A DNA stretch of 64,000 nucleotides from Pseudomonadota bacterium (GTDB taxonomy: Bacteria; Pseudomonadota; Alphaproteobacteria; Sphingomonadales; Sphingomonadaceae), in contig JAJZTH010000005.1 in NCBI GenBank assembly GCA_021849075.1, positions 94,315-158,314 on the forward strand, written 5' to 3'. The notes beneath the pieces are model-generated. The model had not been told where the DNA came from. It was given only the letters and a program-made list of their open reading frames with translations, and ran no database searches. Each line of letters opens with the position of its first letter. The stretch's first letter is position 1. A program made the position numbers and the translations under genes. Below, piece after piece: positions 18,918 to 28,157 of this stretch.

Positions 18918-19169
18918 GTGGATATTCGCTTCTCGAAAACGGCGATGAAAGCGCTGCTGCGATCGAATAAGCGGACGCTTATCCGCCAGAAAATCGATGA
19001 ACTGGCGCATGATCCGCTGTCATTGGACGCGAATGTCAAGCGGTTGCAGGGGCGACCCGAATCTCGATTGCGGGTTCAGGACTGGCGCGTGATTTTCCGC
19101 TTCGAGCAGAATATCCTCTGGATAGACGATATAGCGCCGCGCGGATCGGCATATGAGGTGAACCCATGA
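18918..19169 (+). CDS. RelE/ParE-superfamily toxin
   Basis: An 83-residue protein beginning at GTG 18918 (the nearby ATG 18916 is in another frame and closes quickly). Its size and the motifs IDELAHDPLSLDANVKRLQG, RLRVQDWRVIFRFE and the C-terminal IDDIAPRGSAY are those of RelE/ParE-type toxins. Several such toxins cleave mRNA on the ribosome; others act on gyrase. Which activity applies here cannot be read from the sequence. The stop overlaps the antitoxin start (ATGA at 19166-19169), so this is a toxin-first, two-gene operon inserted between infB and rbfA. Confidence 0.85.
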   Translation: MDIRFSKTAMKALLRSNKRTLIRQKIDELAHDPLSLDANVKRLQGRPESRLRVQDWRVIFRFEQNILWIDDIAPRGSAYEVNP

Positions 19170-19549
19170 CCGTTCAGATTGTCGAGATCGCCGGGCAAAA
19201 AATCGCCATGCTGCCGATCGAGGATTATCAGCGACTGGTCGACATAGCGGAGGATAAGGCCGATGCCGCTGCTGCTGCGGACGCTGAAACCCGCCGTAAT
19301 GAGGGCGAGGACTATGTCCCCTCTGAAGTGGTTGACCAAATTTGTTCTGGCGTGAACCCGGTTCGGGTATGGCGCAAATATCGGAATTTGAAACAGAAAG
19401 ATCTGGGGCAAATGGTCGGTTGTAGTGCAGCGCATATCAGCCAGATCGAAAATGAAGAAAGGCAGGCCAGCGCTGTTCTTTGGCGCAAGTTGGCGGATGC
19501 CCTGAATGTTTCCGTGGATGATTTGATGCCGGTGAGTGATGATGACTAA
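19166..19549 (+). CDS. Antitoxin with Phd-like N terminus and XRE helix-turn-helix
   Basis: A 127-residue partner of the preceding toxin. The N-terminal 45 residues ([21 protein letters not shown]) resemble the Phd/YefM-type neutralising segment. Residues about 70-120 are a Cro/C1-type helix-turn-helix ([27 protein letters not shown]) that probably autorepresses the operon. The toxin-then-XRE-antitoxin order is that of HigBA-like and related modules. Its stop at 19547-19549 lies inside the start of rbfA, so its translation is physically linked to a housekeeping gene. Confidence 0.85.
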   Translation: MTVQIVEIAGQKIAMLPIEDYQRLVDIAEDKADAAAAADAETRRNEGEDYVPSEVVDQICSGVNPVRVWRKYRNLKQKDLGQMVGCSAAHISQIENEERQASAVLWRKLADALNVSVDDLMPVSDDD

Positions 19550-19940
19550 CCAACCCGAAGGCCCCTCCGTCCGCCTGCTGCGCGTGGGCGAACAGGTGCG
19601 CCATGTCCTGTCGGACATTCTCCAGCGCGGCGATGTGCATGACGATGTGCTGGCAAAGCATGTCGTCAGCGTCACCGAAGTGCGCATGTCGCCCGACCTG
19701 CGCCACGCCACCGTCTTCATCAAGTCGCTGCTGGGACAGGGTGAGGAGGCGGTGCTGAAGGCGCTGCGCACCAATACCGCCTATCTTCAGCGCGAAGTCG
19801 CGCACCGCATTCGCCTCAAATATGCGGCGAAGCTCAAATTCCTGGCCGATGAAAGCTTCGACGAAGGCAGCCACATCGACAAGCTGCTGCGCGATCCCAA
19901 GGTTGCCCGCGACCTCACTCAGGATGAGGGCGAAGATTGA
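19542..19940 (+). CDS. rbfA: Ribosome-binding factor A
   Basis: RbfA acts in 30S maturation and 16S 5'-end processing. The 132-residue protein has the single KH-like RbfA domain: [17 protein letters not shown] at the start, [17 protein letters not shown] in the middle, and the C-terminal [19 protein letters not shown] signature. The start is one of three stacked codons (GTG 19536, ATG 19539, ATG 19542). All overlap the antitoxin stop, so translational coupling is likely. In related genomes rbfA normally follows infB directly. Here a toxin-antitoxin pair intervenes. Confidence 0.95.
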   Translation: MTNQPEGPSVRLLRVGEQVRHVLSDILQRGDVHDDVLAKHVVSVTEVRMSPDLRHATVFIKSLLGQGEEAVLKALRTNTAYLQREVAHRIRLKYAAKLKFLADESFDEGSHIDKLLRDPKVARDLTQDEGED

Positions 19941-19975
19941 TTGCTGACACCATGCTTCTATCCCATAGTTGCGGG

Positions 19976-20155
19976 ATGAAGATGGTCGTGAATCGCGATA
20001 ATCGGGTGACAGTGCCGGCCGCGCTGCGGCGGGCGCTGGATTTGCGGCCAGGCGATGAAATGGAATTTGTCCTGTGTGACGGAAATCTTCTCATCCGTCC
20101 GACCAGGCAGGGAGTGGTGAAGGATCGTCCTGCCGAAACGGGTTCACAGGCTTAG
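19976..20155 (+). CDS. SpoVT/AbrB-like DNA-binding protein
   Basis: A short swapped-hairpin beta-barrel protein. MVVNRDNRVTVPAALRRALD followed by LRPGDEMEFVL is the AbrB/MazE-type domain. The start is uncertain: TTG 19937 overlaps the rbfA stop and gives 72 residues, ATG 19952 gives 67, and ATG 19976 gives 59 with the domain at the N terminus. Proteins of this type are often antitoxins, but no toxin gene is next to it, so this is an orphan regulator or a remnant of a toxin-antitoxin pair. Its placement right after rbfA suggests co-transcription. Confidence 0.65.
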   Translation: MKMVVNRDNRVTVPAALRRALDLRPGDEMEFVLCDGNLLIRPTRQGVVKDRPAETGSQA

Positions 20156-20193
20156 CATCGTCGTTCCATCAGACTGATCGAAGGGGCTATGGG

Positions 20194-21099
20194 GTGCGGA
20201 AATCATTGATTTTGTCTGTGTGCATGATGCTGGCTGGAATGACAGCCGCGCCCGCCCTCGCCAAAGACCCCGCCATCCATCCCGCCGTCATTGTCGATCC
20301 CAGGCCCGACGCGGCTTATGCCGCCGGCATGAGCGCCTTTGTCATCCCGGTCGAGGATGGGGCGATGAATGCGGTGATGTACACCGCCGCAGGCTCCGGC
20401 ACCCACCCGACGCTGCTGCTGCTCCACGGCTTCCCCGGCAATGAGCAGAATCTGGATCTCGCGCAGGCCGCCCGTCGCGCTGGCTGGAACGTCCTGACCC
20501 TCCATTATCGCGGTTCCTGGGGCAGCCCCGGCATCTTCTCCTTCGGCCATGCGTCGCAGGACGCATTCGCCGCGCTGCAATTCCTTCAGCAGCCCTCGGC
20601 CGTCGCGAAATATCGCATCGACACCAGCGCGATCGTGGTGGCCGGGCACAGCATGGGCGGCTTCATGGCCGCCGATGCCGCCGCCGCCGAACCGCGCGTC
20701 GCCGGCCTGTTCCTGATCGACCCCTGGGACCCGGCGCAGACCGTCGCGGCACTCGCCACGCCGGAAGGCGAAGCGGGCTGGAAAGCCGAAGTAGCCGGCG
20801 ATCTGCCGCCGCTCAACGGCGCGACCTATGAAAGCCTGACCGGCGAGATCAAGGCGGACGGCGCAAAGTTCGACCTTGGCCGCCGCCTCGCCGGCTATGG
20901 CCGCCGCCCGCTGACGATGATCGGTGCGGAACGGGGCATCGGCGCCATGGCCCGCAAAGCCGCCGCCGATGCGCAGGGCGCCAATCCGGGCACCCGGCTG
21001 ATGGTCTGGCCGACTGACCACAGTTTCTCCGACAGCCGCATTGCGCTTGCCGATGCGCTGGTCCGTTTCCTCGCTGGCGTCGCGCCGACAATGCGCTAA
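20194..21099 (+). CDS. Exported alpha/beta hydrolase
   Basis: A 301-residue serine hydrolase with a signal peptide of about 23 residues ending APALA, starting at GTG 20194. The fold landmarks are the oxyanion-hole HGFPG at about residue 78, the nucleophile elbow GHSMGG with Ser153, an acid candidate in LIDPWDP, and the C-terminal His in TDHSFSD. This looks like the dienelactone hydrolase/prolyl-oligopeptidase-like branch. The substrate is unknown. It sits between the rbfA and truB parts of the translation cluster, together with tdk and an acetyltransferase, and has no obvious link to them. Confidence 0.82.
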   Translation: MRKSLILSVCMMLAGMTAAPALAKDPAIHPAVIVDPRPDAAYAAGMSAFVIPVEDGAMNAVMYTAAGSGTHPTLLLLHGFPGNEQNLDLAQAARRAGWNVLTLHYRGSWGSPGIFSFGHASQDAFAALQFLQQPSAVAKYRIDTSAIVVAGHSMGGFMAADAAAAEPRVAGLFLIDPWDPAQTVAALATPEGEAGWKAEVAGDLPPLNGATYESLTGEIKADGAKFDLGRRLAGYGRRPLTMIGAERGIGAMARKAAADAQGANPGTRLMVWPTDHSFSDSRIALADALVRFLAGVAPTMR

Positions 21100-21109
21100 T
21101 CGCCGGAAT

Positions 21110-21688
21110 ATGGCGAAACTCTATTTCTATTATAGCTCGATGAATGCGGGCAAATCGACCACCCTGCTGCAATCGGACTTCAACTATCGCGAACGCGGCA
21201 TGGACACGATGCTGTGGACCGCCGCGCTGGACGATCGCTATGGCCATGGCCGGGTCGTCTCGCGCATAGGGCTGGAGGCGCAGGCCCATCTGTTCGACGG
21301 CGCAACCGACATGCTCTCCGCCATCGCCGCGCAGCATGCCGGCACGCCGCTGTCCTGCGTGCTGGTGGACGAGGCGCAATTCCTGACGGAAGCGCAGGTG
21401 TGGCAATTGGGCGGCGTGTGCGACCGGCTGGGCATCCCTGTCCTGTGCTATGGCATCCGCACCGATTTTCAGGGTCAGCTTTTCCCCGGCAGCGCCGCCT
21501 TGCTGGGTCTTGCCGACACGCTCAGCGAGATCAAGACGATCTGCGAATGCGGGCGCAAGGCGACCATGAACCTGCGCGTTGACGCGCAGGGCAGGGCGAT
21601 CCGACAGGGCGACCAGACCGAAATCGGCGGCAATGACCGTTATGTGGCGCTGTGCCGCCGCCATTTTGTGGAGCAGATGCAGCGATGA
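21110..21688 (+). CDS. tdk: Thymidine kinase
   Basis: A type II thymidine kinase of 192 residues that salvages thymidine to dTMP. The P-loop is [13 protein letters not shown] at about residues 9-21. The Walker B-like catalytic segment is [10 protein letters not shown], the lasso/zinc region carries ICECGRKA and a second pair near ALCRRHF, and the substrate loop contains [18 protein letters not shown] 21110 was chosen because the protein then begins [16 protein letters not shown]. The stop overlaps the start of the acetyltransferase gene as ATGA. Confidence 0.95.
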   Translation: MAKLYFYYSSMNAGKSTTLLQSDFNYRERGMDTMLWTAALDDRYGHGRVVSRIGLEAQAHLFDGATDMLSAIAAQHAGTPLSCVLVDEAQFLTEAQVWQLGGVCDRLGIPVLCYGIRTDFQGQLFPGSAALLGLADTLSEIKTICECGRKATMNLRVDAQGRAIRQGDQTEIGGNDRYVALCRRHFVEQMQR

Positions 21689-22245
21689 GCCGGATCGACC
21701 AGTTGCTTGCGCCGATCGACGCGCCGGGCCTTTTTCTGGAGCAGTTGCGCGCAGAGCATCGCGAAGCAGTGCGCGCGATCTGCCCGGTCGATGACCCGGT
21801 ATGGGATATTTATCCCAGCCGCTGGGCCGGCGCGGATTTCGACGCCGCCTTTGACGCGACCATCGCCAACCCGGATCGCTGCCCCTTCCTGATCCGCGCC
21901 GATGGCGTTGCGGTCGGCATGTCGGGCTATCTGCACCTTCATCCCGAAGACAATGCCCTGGAATTGGGCGGCACCTATATGGCGCCCGCCGCGCGCGGCA
22001 CGGGCCTGAACAGCCGGATCAAGCCGTTGCTGATCGGTCGGGCGCTAGACTGCGGCTTCACCCGCATCGAGTTTCGCATCGATGTGCGTAACGTCCGGTC
22101 GCAAAAGGCGGTGGAGAAGCTGGGCGCGGTGCGTGAAGGCGTGCTGCGCAAACAGCGCATCACCTGGACCGGCCATGTCCGCGACACCATCATCTATTCC
22201 ATTCTCGCCGACGAATGGCGTGACAGGCTGGCCAGGCAGGGATAA
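21685..22245 (+). CDS. GNAT-family N-acetyltransferase (RimJ/RimL-like)
   Basis: A 186-residue acetyl-CoA-dependent acyltransferase. The acetyl-CoA-binding region reads [21 protein letters not shown], and the C-terminal [27 protein letters not shown] segment is typical of the RimJ/RimL group that acetylates N-terminal or small-molecule amines. The start overlaps the tdk stop (ATGA), so the genes are translated together. The acceptor is not deducible. Confidence 0.85.
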   Translation: MSRIDQLLAPIDAPGLFLEQLRAEHREAVRAICPVDDPVWDIYPSRWAGADFDAAFDATIANPDRCPFLIRADGVAVGMSGYLHLHPEDNALELGGTYMAPAARGTGLNSRIKPLLIGRALDCGFTRIEFRIDVRNVRSQKAVEKLGAVREGVLRKQRITWTGHVRDTIIYSILADEWRDRLARQG

Positions 22246-22256
22246 GGGCCGCCGCC

Positions 22257-23231
22257 ATGCACGGCTGGATCATCCTCGACAAACCCCATGGCCTTGGTTC
22301 GACGCAGGCTGTCAGCGCGGTCAAACGCGCGTTGCGCACGCAAAGAGAGGTGCTGGGCGGCGCCGAAAAGTGGAAGGTCGGCCATGGCGGCACGCTCGAT
22401 CCGCTGGCGACCGGCGTGCTGCCGATCGCGATCGGGGAGGCGACCAAGCTGGCGGGCCGGATGCTCGACAGCGACAAGATTTACGACTTCACGATCCAAT
22501 TCGGCGCGCAGACCGATACGCTCGATCTGGAAGGGAAGGTGATCGCGCAAAGCGACCATCTGCCCACGCTGGCCGATGTGGAGGCCGTCCTTCCGCGCTT
22601 CACTGGTGCCATCGAACAGGCGCCGCCCGCCTACAGCGCCATCCTGATCGACGGCCAGCGCGCCTATGACCTCGCCCGCAAGGGGGAGGCGGTGGAGATG
22701 AAGCTGCGCAGCGTGACGATCCACGCCCTGCAAATATCCTCTCCCCGCCGGGCAGAGGATAGCGCAGCTTGCCCGCAAGGCGGGCTAGCGGAGGCTGGAG
22801 AAGGGATTGCGGCAGTCACCCTGACCGCCCATGTCTCCAAGGGCACCTATATCCGCTCCCTCGCCCGCGACATCGCGCTGACGCTCGGCACGGTCGGTCA
22901 TGTCACCATGCTGCGCCGGGTGAAGGCCGGGCCGTTCACCCTGGAAACCGCGATTTCGCTGGACAAATTGGACGAAGCTGCTAAGGGCGGCGCAATCGGC
23001 GGACTTATGCTGCCGTTGACCGCAGGGCTGGACGACATCCCGGCTCTTGCAGTCTCTCCCGATGACGCACTGGCTCTCCGACAGGGGAAGGTGCTCGTCG
23101 GTCACGCCATTGCCACCGGCCTTCATCTGGCGTTCGACGGGATCATCCCCGTGGCGCTGGTCGAAGCGCAGGACGGAGAGATCCGGGTCGTGCGTGGATT
23201 TAACCTGATGCCGAAGGAAGAAGACAGATGA
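22257..23231 (+). CDS. truB: tRNA pseudouridine-55 synthase TruB
   Basis: TruB makes pseudouridine 55 in the T-arm of tRNAs. The 324-residue protein has [14 protein letters not shown] at the N terminus and the catalytic motif [15 protein letters not shown], whose Asp is the nucleophile. [17 protein letters not shown] and the [10 protein letters not shown] segment follow. An extra block of about 22 residues (roughly 162-184, [16 protein letters not shown] onward) interrupts the region before [15 protein letters not shown]. At DNA level (22737-22805) it looks like an in-frame repeat element. The gene ends ATGA with rpsO, so the two are coupled. Confidence 0.95.
   Translation: MHGWIILDKPHGLGSTQAVSAVKRALRTQREVLGGAEKWKVGHGGTLDPLATGVLPIAIGEATKLAGRMLDSDKIYDFTIQFGAQTDTLDLEGKVIAQSDHLPTLADVEAVLPRFTGAIEQAPPAYSAILIDGQRAYDLARKGEAVEMKLRSVTIHALQISSPRRAEDSAACPQGGLAEAGEGIAAVTLTAHVSKGTYIRSLARDIALTLGTVGHVTMLRRVKAGPFTLETAISLDKLDEAAKGGAIGGLMLPLTAGLDDIPALAVSPDDALALRQGKVLVGHAIATGLHLAFDGIIPVALVEAQDGEIRVVRGFNLMPKEEDR
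22737..22805. repeat. Repeat-like insertion inside the truB frame
   Basis: About 69 bases open with TCCTCTCCCCGCCGGG and close with GGAGGCTGGAGAAGGG, forming a loose inverted pair, and contain the hairpin GCTTGCCCGCAAGGCGGGC. This style resembles intergenic sphingomonad repeats. Here it adds about 23 in-frame codons to truB without a stop. Confidence 0.55.
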
Positions 23232-23497
23232 CGATCACTGCCGAGCGCAAGGAAGCGCTTATCAAGGAATATGCCCGCGTTGAAGGCGACACCGGTTCGC
23301 CGGAAGTTCAGGTTGCGATCCTGACGGAGCGCATCACCAACCTGACCGAGCATTTCAAGTCGCATCACAAGGATAACCACAGCCGTCGCGGCCTGCTGAT
23401 GCTGGTCAACAAGCGTCGTTCGCTGCTGGACTATCTGAAGAAGAAGGATGCGGGTCGCTACGCCGACCTCATCACCAAGCTGGGCCTGCGCAAGTAA
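23228..23497 (+). CDS. rpsO: 30S ribosomal protein S15
   Basis: S15 is a primary 16S-binding protein of the platform. The 89-residue protein matches the family over its full length: [30 protein letters not shown], then the [29 protein letters not shown] core, then the LGLRK end. It overlaps truB by ATGA and precedes pnp, the widely conserved rpsO-pnp arrangement, with a terminator-like hairpin between. Confidence 0.98.
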   Translation: MTITAERKEALIKEYARVEGDTGSPEVQVAILTERITNLTEHFKSHHKDNHSRRGLLMLVNKRRSLLDYLKKKDAGRYADLITKLGLRK

Positions 23498-23512
23498 GCC
23501 TGCTACAAAGGG

Positions 23513-23532
23513 ACGGCCCCATTCGGGGCCGT
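23513..23532 (+). terminator. Hairpin after rpsO
   Basis: ACGGCCCC-ATTC-GGGGCCGT followed by TTCC lies 15 bases after rpsO. It probably reduces readthrough into pnp or protects the rpsO 3' end. Confidence 0.7.
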
Positions 23533-23603
23533 TTCCGATTCTGGAAGGGGCGCAATCCGGCGACCCGTTTCATCTCAGGGGCCACACGATGCCCCGACAC
23601 CGC

Positions 23604-23623
23604 AGCGGGCCGGTTAGCCCGCT
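23604..23623 (+). promoter_or_regulatory. Stem-loop in the pnp leader
   Basis: AGCGGGC-CGGTTA-GCCCGCT lies about 50 bases before pnp within a GC-rich leader. In enterobacteria the pnp leader stem is an RNase III and PNPase autoregulatory target. A similar use here is only an inference from position. Confidence 0.4.
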
Positions 23624-23671
23624 TCACAGGCCCCGCCCGGCAATAGGGCCAGGTGGGCGAAGGAAAATTCT

Positions 23672-25990
23672 ATGTTCGATGTAAAGAAGGTATCAATCGA
23701 GCTGGGCGGCAAGACGCTGACCCTCGAAACCGGCCGTATCGCGCGTCAGGCCGACGCCGCCGTGCTGGCGACCTATGGCGAAACCGTGGTGCTGTGCGCC
23801 GTGACCGCCGCCAAGTCGGTGAAGGAAGGGCAGGACTTCTTCCCGCTGACCGTCCACTATCAGGAAAAATATTCAGCCGCCGGCCGCATTCCCGGTGGCT
23901 TCTTCAAGCGTGAACGCGGCGCCACGGAAAAGGAAACGCTGGTTTCCCGCCTGATCGACCGTCCGGTCCGCCCGCTGTTCCCCGAAGGTTTCTATAACGA
24001 AATCAATGTCATCGCTCAGGTTCTGAGCTTCGACGGCGAAAGCGAACCCGATATCGTCGCGATGATCGCTGCTTCGGCCGCGCTGACCCTGTCGGGCGTG
24101 CCCTTCCTGGGTCCGATCGGCGCCGCCCGCGTCGGCTACAAGGATGGCGAATATCAGCTGAACCCCAGCCTGGACGAAGTGAAGGCCGGCGAACTCGACC
24201 TGGTCGTCGCCGCCACCGGCAACGCGGTGATGATGGTCGAATCCGAAGCCAAGGAACTGTCGGAAGACGTCATGCTCGGCGCCGTCCTCTTTGCGCATGA
24301 AGCGTCGAAGAAGGTCGTCAACGCGATCATCGACCTGGCCGAACAGGCTGCCAAGGATCCGTGGGAAGTCGCCAAGGGCGACGATCTGGAAGACCTGAAG
24401 AAGAAGCTGAAGAAGCTGATCGGCAAGGACATTACGGCTGCCTACAAGCTGACCGACAAGTCGGCCCGCTCGAACGCGCTGAACGAAGCCCGCGCCAAGG
24501 CGAAGGCCCAGTTCGCGGCCGATGGCCTCGACGCCCAGACCGTGATGGCCGGCATCAAGCTGACCAAGAAGCTGGAAGCGGAAATCGTGCGCGGCGCCAT
24601 CCTGAAGGACGGCAAGCGCATTGACGGTCGCACCACCACCCAGATCCGTCCGATCGAGGCGATGGTTGGCTTCCTGCCCCGCACCCATGGTTCGGCCCTG
24701 TTCACGCGCGGTGAAACGCAGTCCATCTGCACCACCACGCTGGGCACCAAGGACGCCGAGCAGATGATCGACGGCCTGACCGGCCTGCATTATGAAAACT
24801 TCATGCTGCACTATAACTTCCCGCCCTATTCGGTCGGTGAAGTCGGCCGCTTTGGCGCGCCGGGCCGTCGTGAAGTGGGTCATGGCAAGCTGGCATGGCG
24901 TGCGCTGCACCCCGTTCTGCCCAGCAAGGATGAGTTCCCCTACACCATCCGCGTTCTCTCGGACATTACCGAATCGAACGGTTCTTCCTCGATGGCCACC
25001 GTCTGCGGCGGTTCGCTCTCGATGATGGATGCCGGCGTGCCGCTGAAGCGCCCCGTGTCGGGCATCGCCATGGGCCTGATCCTGGAAGGCAAGAATTTCG
25101 CTGTCCTGAGCGACATCCTTGGCGACGAAGATCATCTGGGCGACATGGACTTCAAGGTGGCCGGCACCGAAGCTGGCATCACCACGATGCAGATGGACAT
25201 CAAGGTTGCCGGCATCACGCAGGAAATCTTCGAAGTCGCCCTGCGTCAGGCCAAGGAAGGCCGCGCGCACATTTTGGGTGAGATGAGCAAGGCGCTGTCC
25301 TCGACCCGCACCGAGCTGTCGGCCCATGCCCCGCGCATCGAAACGATCCAGATCGACAAGTCGAAGATCCGTGACGTCATCGGCACCGGCGGCAAGGTCA
25401 TCCGCGAAATCGTCGCGGAAACCGGCGCGAAGGTCGACATTGACGACGAAGGCGTCATCAAGATCAGCTCGTCCGACATCGCCCAGATCGAAGCCGCCAA
25501 GGCGTGGATCCTCGGCATTGTCGAGGAAGCCGAAGTCGGCAAGATCTACAATGGCAAGGTCGTCAACATCGTCGATTTCGGCGCTTTCGTGAACTTCATG
25601 GGTGGCAAGGACGGCCTCGTCCACGTCTCCGAAATGAAGAATGAGCGCGTCGAAAAGCCGACCGACGTCGTGTCGGAAGGCCAGGAAGTGAAGGTCAAGG
25701 TTCTCGAAATCGACCCGCGCGGCAAGGTTCGCCTATCCATGCGCGTCGTCGATCAGGAAACCGGCGAGGAACTGGAAGACACCCGTCCGGCCCGCGAACC
25801 GCGCGAACCCCGTGGGGATCGTGGTGATCGTGGTCGCGGCCCGCGCCGTGACGGCGGCGATCGTGGCGGTCGCGGCGGCGATCGTGGTGGCGATCGCGGC
25901 CCGCGCCGTGATCGTGGTCCGCGCAGCGAAGGCGGCGACCGCAATGACGGTCCCAGCGGCGGTCTGCCCGATTTCCTGACCCAGGACTGA
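23672..25990 (+). CDS. pnp: Polyribonucleotide nucleotidyltransferase (PNPase)
   Basis: PNPase degrades RNA 3' to 5' by phosphorolysis and can add tails. The 772 residues contain two RNase PH domains separated by the all-alpha linker; the second has [15 protein letters not shown] and the phosphate-site [14 protein letters not shown] domain follows at about 565-625 ([16 protein letters not shown]), then an S1 domain at about 635-705 ([21 protein letters not shown]). A 65-residue tail rich in RGD/RGG units ends [10 protein letters not shown]. The tail is more Arg/Gly-rich than in enterobacterial PNPase and probably adds RNA binding or partner contacts. Confidence 0.98.
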   Translation: MFDVKKVSIELGGKTLTLETGRIARQADAAVLATYGETVVLCAVTAAKSVKEGQDFFPLTVHYQEKYSAAGRIPGGFFKRERGATEKETLVSRLIDRPVRPLFPEGFYNEINVIAQVLSFDGESEPDIVAMIAASAALTLSGVPFLGPIGAARVGYKDGEYQLNPSLDEVKAGELDLVVAATGNAVMMVESEAKELSEDVMLGAVLFAHEASKKVVNAIIDLAEQAAKDPWEVAKGDDLEDLKKKLKKLIGKDITAAYKLTDKSARSNALNEARAKAKAQFAADGLDAQTVMAGIKLTKKLEAEIVRGAILKDGKRIDGRTTTQIRPIEAMVGFLPRTHGSALFTRGETQSICTTTLGTKDAEQMIDGLTGLHYENFMLHYNFPPYSVGEVGRFGAPGRREVGHGKLAWRALHPVLPSKDEFPYTIRVLSDITESNGSSSMATVCGGSLSMMDAGVPLKRPVSGIAMGLILEGKNFAVLSDILGDEDHLGDMDFKVAGTEAGITTMQMDIKVAGITQEIFEVALRQAKEGRAHILGEMSKALSSTRTELSAHAPRIETIQIDKSKIRDVIGTGGKVIREIVAETGAKVDIDDEGVIKISSSDIAQIEAAKAWILGIVEEAEVGKIYNGKVVNIVDFGAFVNFMGGKDGLVHVSEMKNERVEKPTDVVSEGQEVKVKVLEIDPRGKVRLSMRVVDQETGEELEDTRPAREPREPRGDRGDRGRGPRRDGGDRGGRGGDRGGDRGPRRDRGPRSEGGDRNDGPSGGLPDFLTQD

Positions 25991-26010
25991 TCGGTCGGCG
26001 TCGACTGACG

Positions 26011-26049
26011 AAAAAGGGGGCGTCCGGTTAGGCCGGGCGCCCCTTTTTA
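26011..26049 (+). terminator. Rho-independent terminator after pnp
   Basis: AAAAAGGGGGCGTCCGG faces CCGGGCGCCCCTTTTT, a strong stem ending in a T-tract 21 bases after the pnp stop. Confidence 0.9.
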
Positions 26050-26135
26050 TTTTGTCCCGGCGCAAGCGACTGATTTCGATCAAGGCGCGGGCGAAAGGTT
26101 CTGCTACTGTAACAAAAGGCCATCCGGGGAATCCC

Positions 26136-27155
26136 ATGCAGCGGAGCAATGAGCGCTTTGTCGAACGCCTGCCGCTCGTCCTCGATCGGCCGATCTATGC
26201 CTATGGGTTGACGCTGATCTTCTGCGCCGCGGCCTTGCTGCTGCGCTGGGCGGCCGAACCGCTGCTGCCCGTTGGCTATCCCTTCGTCACCTTCTTCCCC
26301 GCCGTCATCCTCACCTCTTTCCTGTTCGGGGTGCGGCCTGGCATCTTCGCCGCCATCGTCTGCGGCTTTCTCTCCTGGTATTTCTTCATTCCGCCCTATG
26401 GCGGGCTGACGCTCAATCCGGCCGTCGCCGTGGCGATGCTCTTCTACACCGGCGTCGTGGCGGTCGACATCATCCTCATCCGCTTCATGCAGCGGGCCAA
26501 TTATAATCTGGCGGTGGAGCGGGAACGCAGCCGCCTGCTGGCCGAAAATCGCGAATTGCTGTTCCGCGAATTGCAGCATCGCGTGTCGAACAATCTTCAG
26601 GTCGTCGCCGCCCTGCTGGCGCTTCAGCGCCGCCATATCGATCATGATGTCGCGCGCCGCGCGCTGGACGATGCGTCGGAACGGCTGGCGCTGGTCGGCC
26701 GGATCAGCCGCACCCTCTATGATCCCGAACGCACGGGGCAGGATATGGCGACCTTCCTGACCGCCCTGACCGCCGATGTGGTTGATGCGTCCGGGCGCGC
26801 CGACATCAGCCTGTCGGTCGATGCGCCGGGCGGACTGGTCCTTGATCCCAACGTCACCGTGCCGTTGGCGCTGGTGGTGGCCGAAGCGGTCAGCAACGCG
26901 ATCGAACATGGCCTGTCCGATCGCGCCGGCCGGATCGATGTCACGCTGGGGGCGGAGGGGGATGCGCTGGTGCTGCGCGTGGCGGATGACGGCCATGGCG
27001 TTGCGCCCGATTTTGCAACGACGCAGGCGGATTCGCTTGGCCTGCGCATCGCCAATGCGCTGGCGGCGCAACTGGGCGGCCGCTTCACCCTGTCGCCGGG
27101 GTTGGTCGCCGGGGCGGTCGCGCGCCTCGACCTGCCGCTCGCGACGGCCTGTTGA
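26136..27155 (+). CDS. Membrane sensor histidine kinase (DUF4118-like and HisKA_2)
   Basis: A 339-residue orphan kinase. Residues about 18-115 carry four closely spaced membrane spans with FVTFFPAVILTSFLFG and WYFFIPPYGGLTL, the pattern of the KdpD-type DUF4118 module. The dimerisation/phosphoacceptor helix has His148 in RELQHRVSNNLQVVAALL, which places it in the HisKA_2 group. The ATPase domain keeps the N box (VVAEAVSNAIEHGL) and the glycine box (VADDGHGVAP), so it looks catalytically intact. HisKA_2 kinases often feed the PhyR stress pathway. That link here is a guess, as no response regulator is adjacent. Confidence 0.83.
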   Translation: MQRSNERFVERLPLVLDRPIYAYGLTLIFCAAALLLRWAAEPLLPVGYPFVTFFPAVILTSFLFGVRPGIFAAIVCGFLSWYFFIPPYGGLTLNPAVAVAMLFYTGVVAVDIILIRFMQRANYNLAVERERSRLLAENRELLFRELQHRVSNNLQVVAALLALQRRHIDHDVARRALDDASERLALVGRISRTLYDPERTGQDMATFLTALTADVVDASGRADISLSVDAPGGLVLDPNVTVPLALVVAEAVSNAIEHGLSDRAGRIDVTLGAEGDALVLRVADDGHGVAPDFATTQADSLGLRIANALAAQLGGRFTLSPGLVAGAVARLDLPLATAC

Positions 27156-27210
27156 TGTCGCCGCATTCTGCCGCTTGGCGAGCGCGATCGGCTCGGCTAT
27201 GACCGCCGCC

Positions 27211-28008
27211 ATGCTGACGAAAACCCTGACGCGCATCGGCGCGCCCATCCGCGTTCTGGCCGCTCCGGTTCTGCTTGCTGCTCTGTTGTCGGGTTGCTCG
27301 ACGTCGAAGAACAAGGCCGATACCCTCTATGTCGCGCGCGACGTCTCTACGCTGTACAACAGCGGCAAGGCGCGGCTCGATCGCGGTCAGTACAAGCTTG
27401 CCGCCGCGCTGTTCGATGAAGTCGAACGTCAGCATCCCTATTCGCCCTGGGCGCGCCGGGCGCAACTCATGTCGGCGTTCAGCTATTATATGAACCGGGA
27501 TTACCCGGAATCGATCAGCGCGTCGCAGCGTTTCCTGTCGATCCACACCGGCAACAAGGATGCGCCCTACGCTTATTATCTGATCGCGCTTTGCTATTAT
27601 GAACAGATTGCCGACGTCACCCGTGACCAGAAGATCACGCAGCAGGCGATGGACGCGCTGGGCGAACTGATCCGCCGTTATCCCGACACGCGCTACGCCG
27701 CCGACGCGCGGCTGAAGGTCGATCTGGTCAATGACCATCTGGCCGGCAAGGAAATGGAAATCGGCCGCTTCTATCAGCGTCGTGGCCAGTGGCTGGCCGC
27801 GACGCTGCGCTTCCGTTCGGTGATCGACAAATATCAGACGACCACCCACACGCCCGAAGCGCTGGAGCGTCTGGTCGAATCCTATCTCTCGCTCGGCATC
27901 CCGGCCGAAGCGCAAAAGGCCGCCGCCGTGCTGGGTCGCAACTATCCCGGCACCAAATGGTATGAACGCAGCTACAAGCTGATGCAGGAACATGGCGTAA
28001 AGGCTTAG
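27211..28008 (+). CDS. bamD: Outer-membrane assembly lipoprotein BamD
   Basis: BamD is the essential lipoprotein partner of BamA in inserting beta-barrel proteins. The 265-residue protein has a signal peptide with lipobox LLSGC followed by STSKNKADT. TPR-like helical repeats follow: ARLDRGQYKLAAALFDEVERQ, AQLMSAFSYYMNRDYPESI, YYLIALCYYEQI, and PALERL-type C-terminal helices. ATG 27211 was chosen to give a normal lipoprotein signal; an in-frame ATG at 27199 is possible. The bamD-recN-ligA order is common in alphaproteobacteria. Confidence 0.95.
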   Translation: MLTKTLTRIGAPIRVLAAPVLLAALLSGCSTSKNKADTLYVARDVSTLYNSGKARLDRGQYKLAAALFDEVERQHPYSPWARRAQLMSAFSYYMNRDYPESISASQRFLSIHTGNKDAPYAYYLIALCYYEQIADVTRDQKITQQAMDALGELIRRYPDTRYAADARLKVDLVNDHLAGKEMEIGRFYQRRGQWLAATLRFRSVIDKYQTTTHTPEALERLVESYLSLGIPAEAQKAAAVLGRNYPGTKWYERSYKLMQEHGVKA

Positions 28009-28018
28009 CTTTTTTTAG

Positions 28019-28144
28019 CCCCTCCCTTTCAAGGGAGGGGTTGGGGTGGGTCGCGACCCCGCAGGGGGCGCGTCTGGCCTCACCGTTGCAAGGCGTCGCT
28101 GTCGCGCCGCACCCACCCCCGGCCCCTCCCTTGAAAGGGAGGGG
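28019..28144. repeat. Paired palindromic repeat (CCCCTCCCT family), copy 2
   Basis: Hairpins 28019-28040 and 28123-28144 flank a spacer of about 80 bases, ending 13 bases before recN. The outer arms match those of the unit at 5482-5608 almost exactly, so the two are one repeat family. It fills the bamD-recN gap. Confidence 0.85.
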
Positions 28145-28157
28145 GGAGTCTGGTGAA

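Noticed and set aside
22257..23231. truB as a pseudogene because of its inserted block
   Set aside because: The insertion is in frame and all catalytic motifs before and after it are intact.
25800..25935. Tandem near-repeats that could suggest a CRISPR-like or satellite array
   Set aside because: They are in-frame codons of the RGG/RGD-rich PNPase tail, with no unique spacers.
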